From CATQHW01 sp965215345 (GTDB taxonomy: Bacteria > Spirochaetota > Spirochaetia > SZUA-6 > Bin103): DNA of 64,000 bases. Shown here in pieces: positions 33,238 to 40,222 of this stretch (position 1 is its first letter; every line of letters begins with the position of its first letter). A program made the translations under genes and the position numbers. The notes under the pieces are model-generated. The model was not told the origin of the DNA and did not search any database. It saw only the letters and a list, made by a program, of their open reading frames with translations. The DNA lies in NCBI GenBank assembly GCA_965215345.1, contig CBDCDL010000002.1:2046001-2110000 (forward strand). Reading direction: 5' to 3'.

Positions 33238-34338
33238 CTACCGAAAGCGGAACAGGATGACGTCGCCGTCGCGCACTTGGTAGTCCCGGCCCTCGACCCG
33301 TAGCAGACCCGATTCGCGCGCCTGCGTCATACTGCCGCTGGCGCACAGGTCCTCGTAGCCGACTACCTCGGCGCGGATGAAGCCCTGCTCCATGTCGCTG
33401 TGCACGCTGCCGGCGGCCCGCGCCGCGCCGGTCCCGTCCGGGATCGCCCAGGCGTGCGCCTCGGTGTCGTTGGCGGTGAAGAACGTGATCAGCCCGAGGA
33501 GGCGGTACGCGTGGCGCGCCAACCGGTCGATGCCGCGCTCGGCGATGCCGGCGTCGGTGAGGAACTCGGCCGCCTCTTCCGGCTCCAGGTCGCCGACCTC
33601 AGCCTCCAGATCGGCGCAGATCGCCATCACGTCCGCTCCGCCGCCGGCGTGACCGGCAGCATGCGCCCGCACGGCGGCGGCGCCCTCGTCGTCGGCGCCG
33701 ATGCGCTCCTCCCCGGTATTGACGATGTAGATGACCGGCTTGCCGGTGAGCAGGAACAGCTCGCTCAACAGCTCCCGATCGCCCGGCTCCGGCTCGATGG
33801 TCCGCGCCGGTGTCCCGGCGTCCAGCGCCGCCTGGAAGCGCTCCAGCCGCGACAGCTCGTCCCGTGCCTCCTTCTCGCCGGCGTGGGCGCGTCGTACCGT
33901 GCGCTCGCGCCGCCGCTCGATGGTGCCCAGGTCGGCCAGCGCCAGCTCGGTCTCCACCGTCTGCGCGTCGGCGACCGGGTCGACCGAGCCCTCCGCGCGC
34001 GGGACGCCTTCTCGCTCGAAGCAGCGCACGACGTGGGCGATCGCGTCGACCTCCCTGATGTGGCCCAGGAAGCGGTTGCCCAGCCCTTCGCCGGTGCTGG
34101 CGCCGGCCACCAAGCCGGCGATGTCCACGAACTCGATCGCGCTCGGCACCGCGCGCGGCGAGTCGAACAGGCGCCTGACCTCTTCGAGCCGTTCGTCGCG
34201 CACCTCGATCACGCCGACGTTGGGCTCGATCGTGCAGAACGGGTAGGCGGCCACGTCCGCCTGCCGGCTGCCGGTGAGGGCGTTGAAGAGCGTGGACTTG
34301 CCCGCGTTGGGCAGCCCGACGATGCCGACGCGCAGCAT
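33238..34338 (-). CDS. ychF: Redox-regulated ATPase YchF
   Basis: 366 residues, the normal length. G1 GLPNAGKSTLFNALTG, switch region AAYPFCTIEPNVGVIEV, G3 FVDIAGLVAGAST, and the atypical G4 IYIVNTGEE (NxxE) that makes this Obg-family member prefer ATP. Central coiled coil (about residues 125-190), then the TGS domain at the C-terminus ending VRDGDVILFRF. Binds ribosomes and is linked to oxidative stress and translation control. Convergent with the isomerase, 3 bases apart. Confidence 0.95.
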   Translation of the reverse strand: MLRVGIVGLPNAGKSTLFNALTGSRQADVAAYPFCTIEPNVGVIEVRDERLEEVRRLFDSPRAVPSAIEFVDIAGLVAGASTGEGLGNRFLGHIREVDAIAHVVRCFEREGVPRAEGSVDPVADAQTVETELALADLGTIERRRERTVRRAHAGEKEARDELSRLERFQAALDAGTPARTIEPEPGDRELLSELFLLTGKPVIYIVNTGEERIGADDEGAAAVRAHAAGHAGGGADVMAICADLEAEVGDLEPEEAAEFLTDAGIAERGIDRLARHAYRLLGLITFFTANDTEAHAWAIPDGTGAARAAGSVHSDMEQGFIRAEVVGYEDLCASGSMTQARESGLLRVEGRDYQVRDGDVILFRFR

Positions 34339-34580
34339 GGTGATGCCACTCTACCGCATTCCGTATACCACGGGGTCGAGCCGCTGAACCGGCCGGCAGT
34401 ATGCGATGCCGATCCGACAGACTCCTTGAAACAAGCGCCGCCGAATCGCTACGCTCGGGTCGAGCCCTGCGATGACTGCTCCCTATCCCCGCATTCCCTA
34501 CGGCGAGGGTGACTTCAAGCGCATCCGCGTGAACCGCTGCGTAGCAGGCGCCGTTGCGGCGCTGTGCCGGATGGCGTCAG
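34339..34580. other. Intergenic interval
   Basis: Between the ychF start and the coiled-coil gene's stop. I see no reading frame with protein-like character and no strong hairpin. Confidence 0.4.
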
Positions 34581-35003
34581 TCAGGGCAGCAACGCCGCCA
34601 TGATCCGCTGGATGATGAGAAACAGGACCACGGCCCCGCCCAATACCGTCAGAATCCATCGGGTCTGGACCGCGATCTGTTGGTGGACGTTGCCGATCTG
34701 CCGGCCGAGGCCGGCGATCTGCTCCTGCTGCCTGGCAAGCTGATCCTGTTGCCGGCCGAAACCAGCCTGCATCTCGTTGCGCAGCCGGGTTTCGGATTCG
34801 CTCATCTCCTTGCGGAGCCGGGTCTCGGCCTGGGCTACGTGGCGGAGAAACCGTTCTTCCAGGAGCTCGAAAAGCTGCTCCTTGTGCGCCTCCCGCTGCT
34901 GTTGCTGGTCGGCCTGCACCTGCCCGAACATCCCCAGCAAGGAATCGGTAGCTGCATCACCGAGCCGTTCCTGCAGTGGACGCGGGACCGTGAGCACTGC
35001 CAT
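34581..35003 (-). CDS. Coiled-coil protein with C-terminal membrane anchor
   Basis: 140 residues, not recognised by name but similar in layout to DUF1640-type proteins. Residues 25-110 are a long charged coiled coil rich in Gln, Glu and Arg (LEERFLRHVAQAETRLRKE, SESETRLRNEMQAG). Residues 112-136 (TRWILTVLGGAVVLFLIIQR) form one transmembrane helix. Hence a tail-anchored inner-membrane protein with a cytosolic coiled coil. No operon partner. Confidence 0.7.
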   Translation of the reverse strand: MAVLTVPRPLQERLGDAATDSLLGMFGQVQADQQQQREAHKEQLFELLEERFLRHVAQAETRLRKEMSESETRLRNEMQAGFGRQQDQLARQQEQIAGLGRQIGNVHQQIAVQTRWILTVLGGAVVLFLIIQRIMAALLP

Positions 35004-35140
35004 CGCCCACCAGTCTGCGCAGCCGGCCCGCCGGCGTCAATGAATTGGAACCAGATCCTGTCGATGTCGACGTATAGGTGTGACTGGCTGGCTACAGGGG
35101 ACAAGATCAGGCGTTTCGGTTCCGTGGCCGTTGAGTAGGT

Positions 35141-36217
35141 ATGCGCATTCTGTTCCTGGAGCCGTTTGACGGGGGCTCGCACCGGGAGTTCGTCGCGGGG
35201 TTGCAGGAGCACTCGCGGCATGCGATCGACGTGGAGAGCCTGCCGGCGCGGTTGTGGAAGTGGCGGCTGCGGGCGGCGGGGCTGAAGCTGGCGCAGCGGG
35301 TGGCGCATCCGGAGCGGTACGACCTGGTGGTCGCGACCGGTCTGCTGGACCTTGCGCAGGTGCGGGCGGTGTGGGGAGCGCGGACGCCGCCGGTGCTGCT
35401 GTACCTGCACGAGAGCCAGGTCTCCTATCCCGTGCCGCCGGGCGGGTCGGCGGGGGCCGAGCTGCTTTGGAGAGACGTGACCAACGTGGCCGTGGCCGAC
35501 CACGTGGTCTTCAACTCGGAGTTCCACCGTGTGGCGTTTCGCACGCGGCTGCCGGAGGTGATCGAGCAACTCCCGGACGAAGTGGCGCGGCCGGAGGTGC
35601 CGCTGGCGGACCTCGATCGGCGATCGAGCGTGCTCTATCCGGGCTGCCGGTTCGAGGGCGCCGAGGTCGCAAGTGGTCGGGACGGCCCTCCGGTGGTGAT
35701 CTGGAACCACCGCTGGGAGTTCGACAAGGATCCGGGAACCTTCGTCGACGTCCTGGCTGAGGTGGCGCGGCGGGGCGTGCCGTTCGGGGTGGCGCTGTTG
35801 GGCGAGCGCCTGATCCCGGAGCCGGATGCGCTGGTGCACGCACGGGCCGCGCTGGCCGACCGCATCGTCTTCGACGGGTTCCCTCCCCGGCCGCAGTACC
35901 TGCGCCGACTCGCCCGCGGCAGCGTGGTGGTCTCCACCGCGGTGCAGGAGAACTTCGGGATCGCGGTCATGGAGGCCATTCACGCCGGCTGCATGCCGCT
36001 GCTGCCGCGCCGGCTGGTCTACCCGGAATTGATCCCGCCGGAGCTACACGAGCGCTGTCTGTACGACGACCCGCGCGACTTGGTCGAGCGGCTCGTGCGG
36101 GAGTTGCAGTCTCCGGCGACCGAACGTCACCGGTGGCGGCGGATCGCCGCGCGCCACGCGTGGCCGTCCGTGATCGACGCCTACGACGAGCTGTTCGAGA
36201 CGGTGGCGCGCGCGTAG
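35141..36217 (+). CDS. tRNA-queuosine alpha-mannosyltransferase (DUF3524 glycosyltransferase)
   Basis: 358 residues. The DUF3524 N-terminal domain starts MRILFLEPFDGGSHREF with the conserved F..GGSH, then YLHESQVSYPV near 88-98. The GT4 C-terminal domain has VVIWNHRWEFDKDP near 186, and the donor-binding VSTAVQENFGIAVMEAIHAG near 264-284 containing the EX7E motif. The family adds mannose to queuosine in tRNA-Asp. The last 20 codons (from about 36155) are repeated at 37170-37232; the gene is convergent with the RarA fusion, now separated from it by the AbiE-like insert. Confidence 0.85.
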   Translation: MRILFLEPFDGGSHREFVAGLQEHSRHAIDVESLPARLWKWRLRAAGLKLAQRVAHPERYDLVVATGLLDLAQVRAVWGARTPPVLLYLHESQVSYPVPPGGSAGAELLWRDVTNVAVADHVVFNSEFHRVAFRTRLPEVIEQLPDEVARPEVPLADLDRRSSVLYPGCRFEGAEVASGRDGPPVVIWNHRWEFDKDPGTFVDVLAEVARRGVPFGVALLGERLIPEPDALVHARAALADRIVFDGFPPRPQYLRRLARGSVVVSTAVQENFGIAVMEAIHAGCMPLLPRRLVYPELIPPELHERCLYDDPRDLVERLVRELQSPATERHRWRRIAARHAWPSVIDAYDELFETVARA

Positions 36218-36237
36218 ATCACCGCCCGCCGCCGGTC
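36150..36237. repeat. Left copy of a duplicated gene-end segment
   Basis: About 88 bases matching 37165-37252 at roughly 85-90 percent, including the identical core encoding YDELFETVARA and its stop. It carries the 3' end of the mannosyltransferase gene. Confidence 0.85.
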
Positions 36238-36268
36238 TGCCAAGCCTCTTGCTTGCTTGATCACGAGC

Positions 36269-36443
36269 TCAGTTGATCGTGGCCTGGGCGCGCTGAAGCT
36301 GGTCCATGACCAACTCGAACTCCGGTACGTCGCCCAGGATCAACGTAGCTGGGCAACGAGTCGAGGCGGACGGCCGCCGCTGCGAATACGTCCCGCCTGT
36401 CCTGCTCCGGGAGGGAGAGGAAGGACGTGAACGCTCCGTTCAT
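36269..36443 (-). pseudogene. AbiEii-type nucleotidyltransferase toxin, internally deleted
   Basis: The ATG at 36443 overlaps the antitoxin stop (ATGA), as in AbiE operons. The first 34 codons read MNGAFTSFLSLPEQ...RRDVFAAAAVRLDSLPSYV, matching the start of AbiEii proteins up to just before their EKDFWV motif. A one-base frame change then leads to TLILGDVPEFELVMDQLQ...QATIN and a stop at 36269, matching the family's short C-terminus. The whole catalytic middle, some 200 residues, is missing. The toxin is dead and the antitoxin is an orphan. Confidence 0.65.
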
Positions 36444-37063
36444 GCAGCAGCGGCTTGGTCGGTCGTGATGCGTCGGGCCAGCGGCAGCGCCCAGCCAGGG
36501 AGATCGTGGCTGTTGTGGAGCAAGTCGCGTTTCACATATTCAGGCAGAATGCGTCTCAGAGTCGAAACGACCTGCACATCCTGCGCCGCGTCACGGCCAA
36601 GCCACTTCAGAGCTTGAGCCACCGGTGCCGAGGGTTTTCCCGCCCACTGCATGACCCGCGGGCTTGCATGGCGGAAGAGGACCGTTCGACCATCGATCTT
36701 GAGCGTCCGAGTGGGGCCATCCGTCACGTAGGACGGCTTGGCGGGCACGGCGTTGGTAAGGCCGAGCTGATTCGCGGCTACCAGTCCGTCGGGCATGATC
36801 CGGACGCCGTCCCGCCGCGCGATCGCCTTGATGGCGGCATCCAGATCGACGGGCGCAGGTCGCTTCAACACACCGCTGATCCTCGGCAGGTGGTAGAGTC
36901 CGTGGCCGACGCGGCGCAGCCGGCCGGCCTTCACGAGGCGTGACAGGGCTTGGTCGACGGCTTGACGGCTGGCAACGTCCAGGAAGTCCTTCGGCGTGCA
37001 CAGCCAGGCTGCTCCATCGTGTTCGGAGACCTTCTCCATGATCTGGTCGGTCGTTCGCTTCAC
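36440..37063 (-). CDS. AbiEi/DUF6088-type antitoxin-regulator
   Basis: 207 residues. N-terminal winged helix (ASRQAVDQALSRLVKAGRLRRV, split as ASRQAVDQALSRLVK and GRLRRVGHGLYHLP), then an AbiEi-like domain with VMPDGLVAANQLGLT-type sequence (RIMPDGLVAANQLGLTNAV) and RTVLFRHASPRVMQW. DUF6088 proteins are the antitoxin and transcriptional repressor of AbiE-like phage-abortive-infection pairs. The toxin gene downstream is reduced to its ends. A promoter with AT-rich boxes lies upstream (37113-37139). The upstream sequence is much richer in A/T than its surroundings, a sign of transfer. Confidence 0.8.
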   Translation of the reverse strand: MKRTTDQIMEKVSEHDGAAWLCTPKDFLDVASRQAVDQALSRLVKAGRLRRVGHGLYHLPRISGVLKRPAPVDLDAAIKAIARRDGVRIMPDGLVAANQLGLTNAVPAKPSYVTDGPTRTLKIDGRTVLFRHASPRVMQWAGKPSAPVAQALKWLGRDAAQDVQVVSTLRRILPEYVKRDLLHNSHDLPGWALPLARRITTDQAAAA

Positions 37064-37112
37064 TGGGTTGCCTCTGTGCCGCCGGTTAGTCTCTCTCGTC
37101 TACTGTCAGAAA

Positions 37113-37139
37113 TTTATATCCTTTTTCGTTCCAAATCAA
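37113..37139 (-). promoter_or_regulatory. Promoter of the AbiEi-like gene
   Basis: On the minus strand TTGATT (37139-37134), a 15-base spacer and TATAAA (37118-37113), embedded in an AT-rich stretch. Spacer is short of the ideal 17. The product would be expected to repress it. Confidence 0.45.
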
Positions 37140-37164
37140 TCGGCAGATGGCGGACTGATTGACC

Positions 37165-37252
37165 CGCACCACGCGTGGACGCGGGTGATCCGCGCCTACG
37201 ACGAGCTGTTCGAGACGGTCGCGCGGGCGTAGATCACCGGCCGCCGCCACGC
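37165..37252. repeat. Right copy of a duplicated gene-end segment
   Basis: Matches 36150-36237. On the plus strand it repeats the mannosyltransferase C-terminus; on the minus strand it encodes the last 19 residues or so of the RarA fusion (ending ATVSNSSS). It therefore provides the RarA gene with its own 3' end. Confidence 0.85.
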
Positions 37253-39433
37253 GACGGTGCGGCCGACTGCGGCGGCGGCCGCGGCGCGCAGCGCGGTCAT
37301 GTCTTCCGCTGACAGCCCGTCCCGCAGCGCCTGCGCAAGCGGTCCTGCGCGGTCCTCGGTGCCGAGCAGGCGGTCGATCCACGCCTGGCTGACCTGGATG
37401 TCGGTGCGGAGGGGCTCCTCCTCGACCTCGATCTCCGCGAAGCCGGCCTCCTCCAGCAAGGCCCGCAGCCGTTCGGGCGTGAGCGATGCGGCGTCCGCGA
37501 TGGCCTGCTGCACCTGGTCCGCTCGCTCGGCCAGATCGCGGCGGGCCGCAGGCAGCGGGAACAGCTCGGTCAGCGCCGGGAACGACGCGCCGTCCGTCTC
37601 GCCGAGCGACAGCCGTCCCTCGGGAGCCATCGCCGCGTGCAACCCGCGCAGCGCCGCCTCCGGTTCTTCGAGCCGCGTCAGCGCGCTCCGGCCGACCGCG
37701 GCATCGAAGCGCACCGCCCCGGCGCTGTTCTCTGCCAGCAGCTCGCCCAGGCGGGGCAGGCCGCCGGCGAGCAGCACCGGGCGCTCGTCTTCCGGTACCG
37801 CCTCCACCATCTGCCGCGCCATCGTCAGGTGGTCGGCCGACGGCGACAGCGCATAGATGCCGCCCTCGGGCGCGCGGCGCAGCAGCTCCCAGGTCAGGAG
37901 CCCCGTGCCCATCGCCAGGTCCAACACCACGTGGTGGCGGCGGATCCGCGCCCCGTCGAGCACCCGGTCGCGGATCGCCGCCAGCGCCGTGGACCGGCCG
38001 CCGGCGACGCGGGCGAGCCAGCGCTCGCGCTCGTCCGCCACCCGTGCGCCGGCCGAGGTGAGCCCCTCGACCGGCCCCTCGTCGTCGAGCATGGCGGCGA
38101 GCTGCTCCTCGCGGCGGCGCGCCACCTGCAGCGCCAGGTCCCCCTCGTATCCCGTCTCTGAGGGCTGGTAGAACACGCGGCCGGCTAGCGCGCCCGGCAG
38201 GTAGCGCTGCGCCACCCAGTGGTCGCGAAACGCGTGCGGATAGGCGTAGCCGGCGCCGTGGCCGAACCCCTCGGCGTCGCGGCTGGCGTCGCGCAAGTGG
38301 GTCGGCACCTCGCCGGGCGCCTCGCTGCCGACGGCGTCGAGGGCGTCGAAGAAGCCCATGGCGGAGTTGCTCTTGGGCGCGGTCGCCAGATACAGGGCGG
38401 CCTCCGCCAGGTGGAAGCGGCCCTCCGGCATGCCCACGTAGTCGAACGCCTGCGCGCAGCCGGCGATCACGCCGACCGCGCGCGGATCGGCCAGTCCGAC
38501 GTCCTCGGCGGCCAGGATCAGCATGCGCCGGAACAGGAAGCGCGCGTCCTCGCCAGCGTAGACCATGCGCGCCAGCCAGTACAGCGAGGCGTCCGGATCG
38601 GAGCCGCGCACGCTCTTGATGAAGGCGCTGATCGTGTCGTAGTGGGCGTCGCCGTCCTTGTCGTAGAGCACCGCCCGCCGCTGGATGGACTCCTCGGCCA
38701 CGGCCAGGTCGACGACGATCGGCCCGCCGGCCGGGTCGGTGGTCTCCACCGCCAGCTCCAGGGCGTTGAGCAGGCTGCGGGCGTCGCCCGAGGCGACGTC
38801 CACCAGGTGCTCCAGCGCCTCGGGCCGCAGGTCGACCTGCAGGCGGCCGTAGCCGCGCTCGGCGTCTTCCAGGGCGCGCTGCGCGAGCGCGCGCAGGTCG
38901 CCGGCCTCCAGCGCCAGGAGCTGGAAGATGCGGCTGCGGCTCACCAGCGGCTTGATCACCTCGAAGTACGGGTTCTCGGTGGTGGCGCCGATCAGGATCA
39001 CCGTGCCCGCCTCCACCCACGGCAGCAGCGCGTCCTGCTGCGCCTTGTTCCAGCGGTGCACCTCGTCCACGAACAGGATGGTGCGGCGGCCGTACCGGTC
39101 GGCGTGCTGGCCGGCCTCCTTGATCGCCTCGCGCAGGTCCTTGACCCCGGCCAGCACGGCGTTGATGGCGATGAAGTGGGCGCGGGTGGTGTTGGCGATC
39201 ACGCGGGCCAGGGTGGTCTTGCCCGTCCCCGGCGGGCCGTAGAGGATGATCGAGGAGAGCTGGTCGGCCTCGATCGCGCGGCGCAGCAGCCGCCCCGGCC
39301 CGATGATGTGCTGCTGGCCGGCGACCTCGTCCAGGGTGCGCGGTCGCATTCGGGCGGCCAAGGGTTGCGCGCGGTCGAAGCCGTCCAGCACGGGCGCATC
39401 GCTTCGATCGGCCTCGCTTCGATTGGAGGGCAT
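37196..39433 (-). CDS. rarA: RarA/MgsA replication-associated ATPase fused to a methyltransferase-like domain
   Basis: 745 residues against about 430 for ordinary RarA. Residues 1-425 are RarA: RPRTLDEVAGQQHIIGPG, Walker A LYGPPGTGKTTLARVIANT, Walker B ILFVDEVHRWNKAQQDALL, and the C-terminal RarA motifs FIKSVRGSDPDASLYWLARM, EDVGLADPRA and HAFRDHWVAQRYLPG. Residues 490-745 look like a class I SAM methyltransferase fold: HHVVLDLAMGTGLLTWELLR, then GGIYALSPSADHLTMARQ, RFDAAVGRSALTRL and a helical end. RarA acts at stalled replication forks. Start ATG 39433; an upstream GTG at 39457 overlaps the divergent gene. The last codons lie in the duplicated segment. Confidence 0.88.
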   Translation of the reverse strand: MPSNRSEADRSDAPVLDGFDRAQPLAARMRPRTLDEVAGQQHIIGPGRLLRRAIEADQLSSIILYGPPGTGKTTLARVIANTTRAHFIAINAVLAGVKDLREAIKEAGQHADRYGRRTILFVDEVHRWNKAQQDALLPWVEAGTVILIGATTENPYFEVIKPLVSRSRIFQLLALEAGDLRALAQRALEDAERGYGRLQVDLRPEALEHLVDVASGDARSLLNALELAVETTDPAGGPIVVDLAVAEESIQRRAVLYDKDGDAHYDTISAFIKSVRGSDPDASLYWLARMVYAGEDARFLFRRMLILAAEDVGLADPRAVGVIAGCAQAFDYVGMPEGRFHLAEAALYLATAPKSNSAMGFFDALDAVGSEAPGEVPTHLRDASRDAEGFGHGAGYAYPHAFRDHWVAQRYLPGALAGRVFYQPSETGYEGDLALQVARRREEQLAAMLDDEGPVEGLTSAGARVADERERWLARVAGGRSTALAAIRDRVLDGARIRRHHVVLDLAMGTGLLTWELLRRAPEGGIYALSPSADHLTMARQMVEAVPEDERPVLLAGGLPRLGELLAENSAGAVRFDAAVGRSALTRLEEPEAALRGLHAAMAPEGRLSLGETDGASFPALTELFPLPAARRDLAERADQVQQAIADAASLTPERLRALLEEAGFAEIEVEEEPLRTDIQVSQAWIDRLLGTEDRAGPLAQALRDGLSAEDMTALRAAAAAAVGRTVAWRRPVIYARATVSNSSS

Positions 39434-39455
39434 CGCTCGGGTAGACTCGCAGACC

Positions 39456-40166
39456 ATGAGCGATTCCGCACGCCGTGATCTGGCGATTCAGACCTACTGC
39501 CTGCGCGGCTTTACCGACTCCGGCGTGGTGGCGCAGAAGGTCGCCGACCTGGGGCTGGCGCACGTCGAGCTGCACGCCGGCGACCCCGAAGCATTCCTCG
39601 AGGCCGGCATCGGCATCGTCAGCACCGGCGTGACCACCCTGTCCGGTGACGCCGACGCGATGCGCGCCAGCCTGGACGTCCCGCGGCGGTTGGGCCTCGA
39701 CCTGGTCAGCGCCGACTTCCGGCCGGCGTTCTCACCCGAGGCGTTCCGCACCGCCGAGCGGGTGGCCGGCGAGCTGGGGCTGCGGCTGGCCCTGCACAAC
39801 CACGGCGGCGGCCACTGGCTGGGGTCCGAGGCCATGCTGGAGCTGCTGCTGCGGTCCACGGGACCGGAGATCGGCGTGATGCTCGACACCGCCTGGGCCA
39901 TCGACGCCCGCGCCGACCCGGTCGAGCTGGCGCGCTTGGCCGGCGACCGGCTGTACGGCGTGCACGTCAAGGACTTCGTCTACCGCGAGGGGCGCGAACC
40001 CATCGACGTCGTGGTCGGCACCGGCAACCTGGACCTGCCGGGACTGGCCGCCGCCCTGGACGAGATCGGCTTCGACGGCCCGCTGATCCTGGAATACGAG
40101 GGCGAGGTCGACAATCCGATGCCGGCGCTCAGGAGCTGCGTGGAGGCGATGCGGACCGTCTGGTGA
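39456..40166 (+). CDS. Sugar phosphate isomerase/epimerase (TIM barrel)
   Basis: 236 residues from ATG 39456. Start RRDLAIQTYCLRGF, then HVELHAGDPEAFLEA, LRLALHNHGGGHWLG (His), IGVMLDTAWAIDA (Asp), LYGVHVKDFVYREG (His/Lys) and GPLILEYEGEVDNP (Glu), the metal-site order of this fold. Shorter than average. It is divergent from the rarA fusion; the two ATGs are only 22 bases apart, so their promoters overlap the coding regions. Confidence 0.85.
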   Translation: MSDSARRDLAIQTYCLRGFTDSGVVAQKVADLGLAHVELHAGDPEAFLEAGIGIVSTGVTTLSGDADAMRASLDVPRRLGLDLVSADFRPAFSPEAFRTAERVAGELGLRLALHNHGGGHWLGSEAMLELLLRSTGPEIGVMLDTAWAIDARADPVELARLAGDRLYGVHVKDFVYREGREPIDVVVGTGNLDLPGLAAALDEIGFDGPLILEYEGEVDNPMPALRSCVEAMRTVW

Positions 40167-40222
40167 CCGGCTGACCGGGTGCCCTCGATCGATCGACTCC
40201 TTTGGTCTGGAAAGCCGGACGC

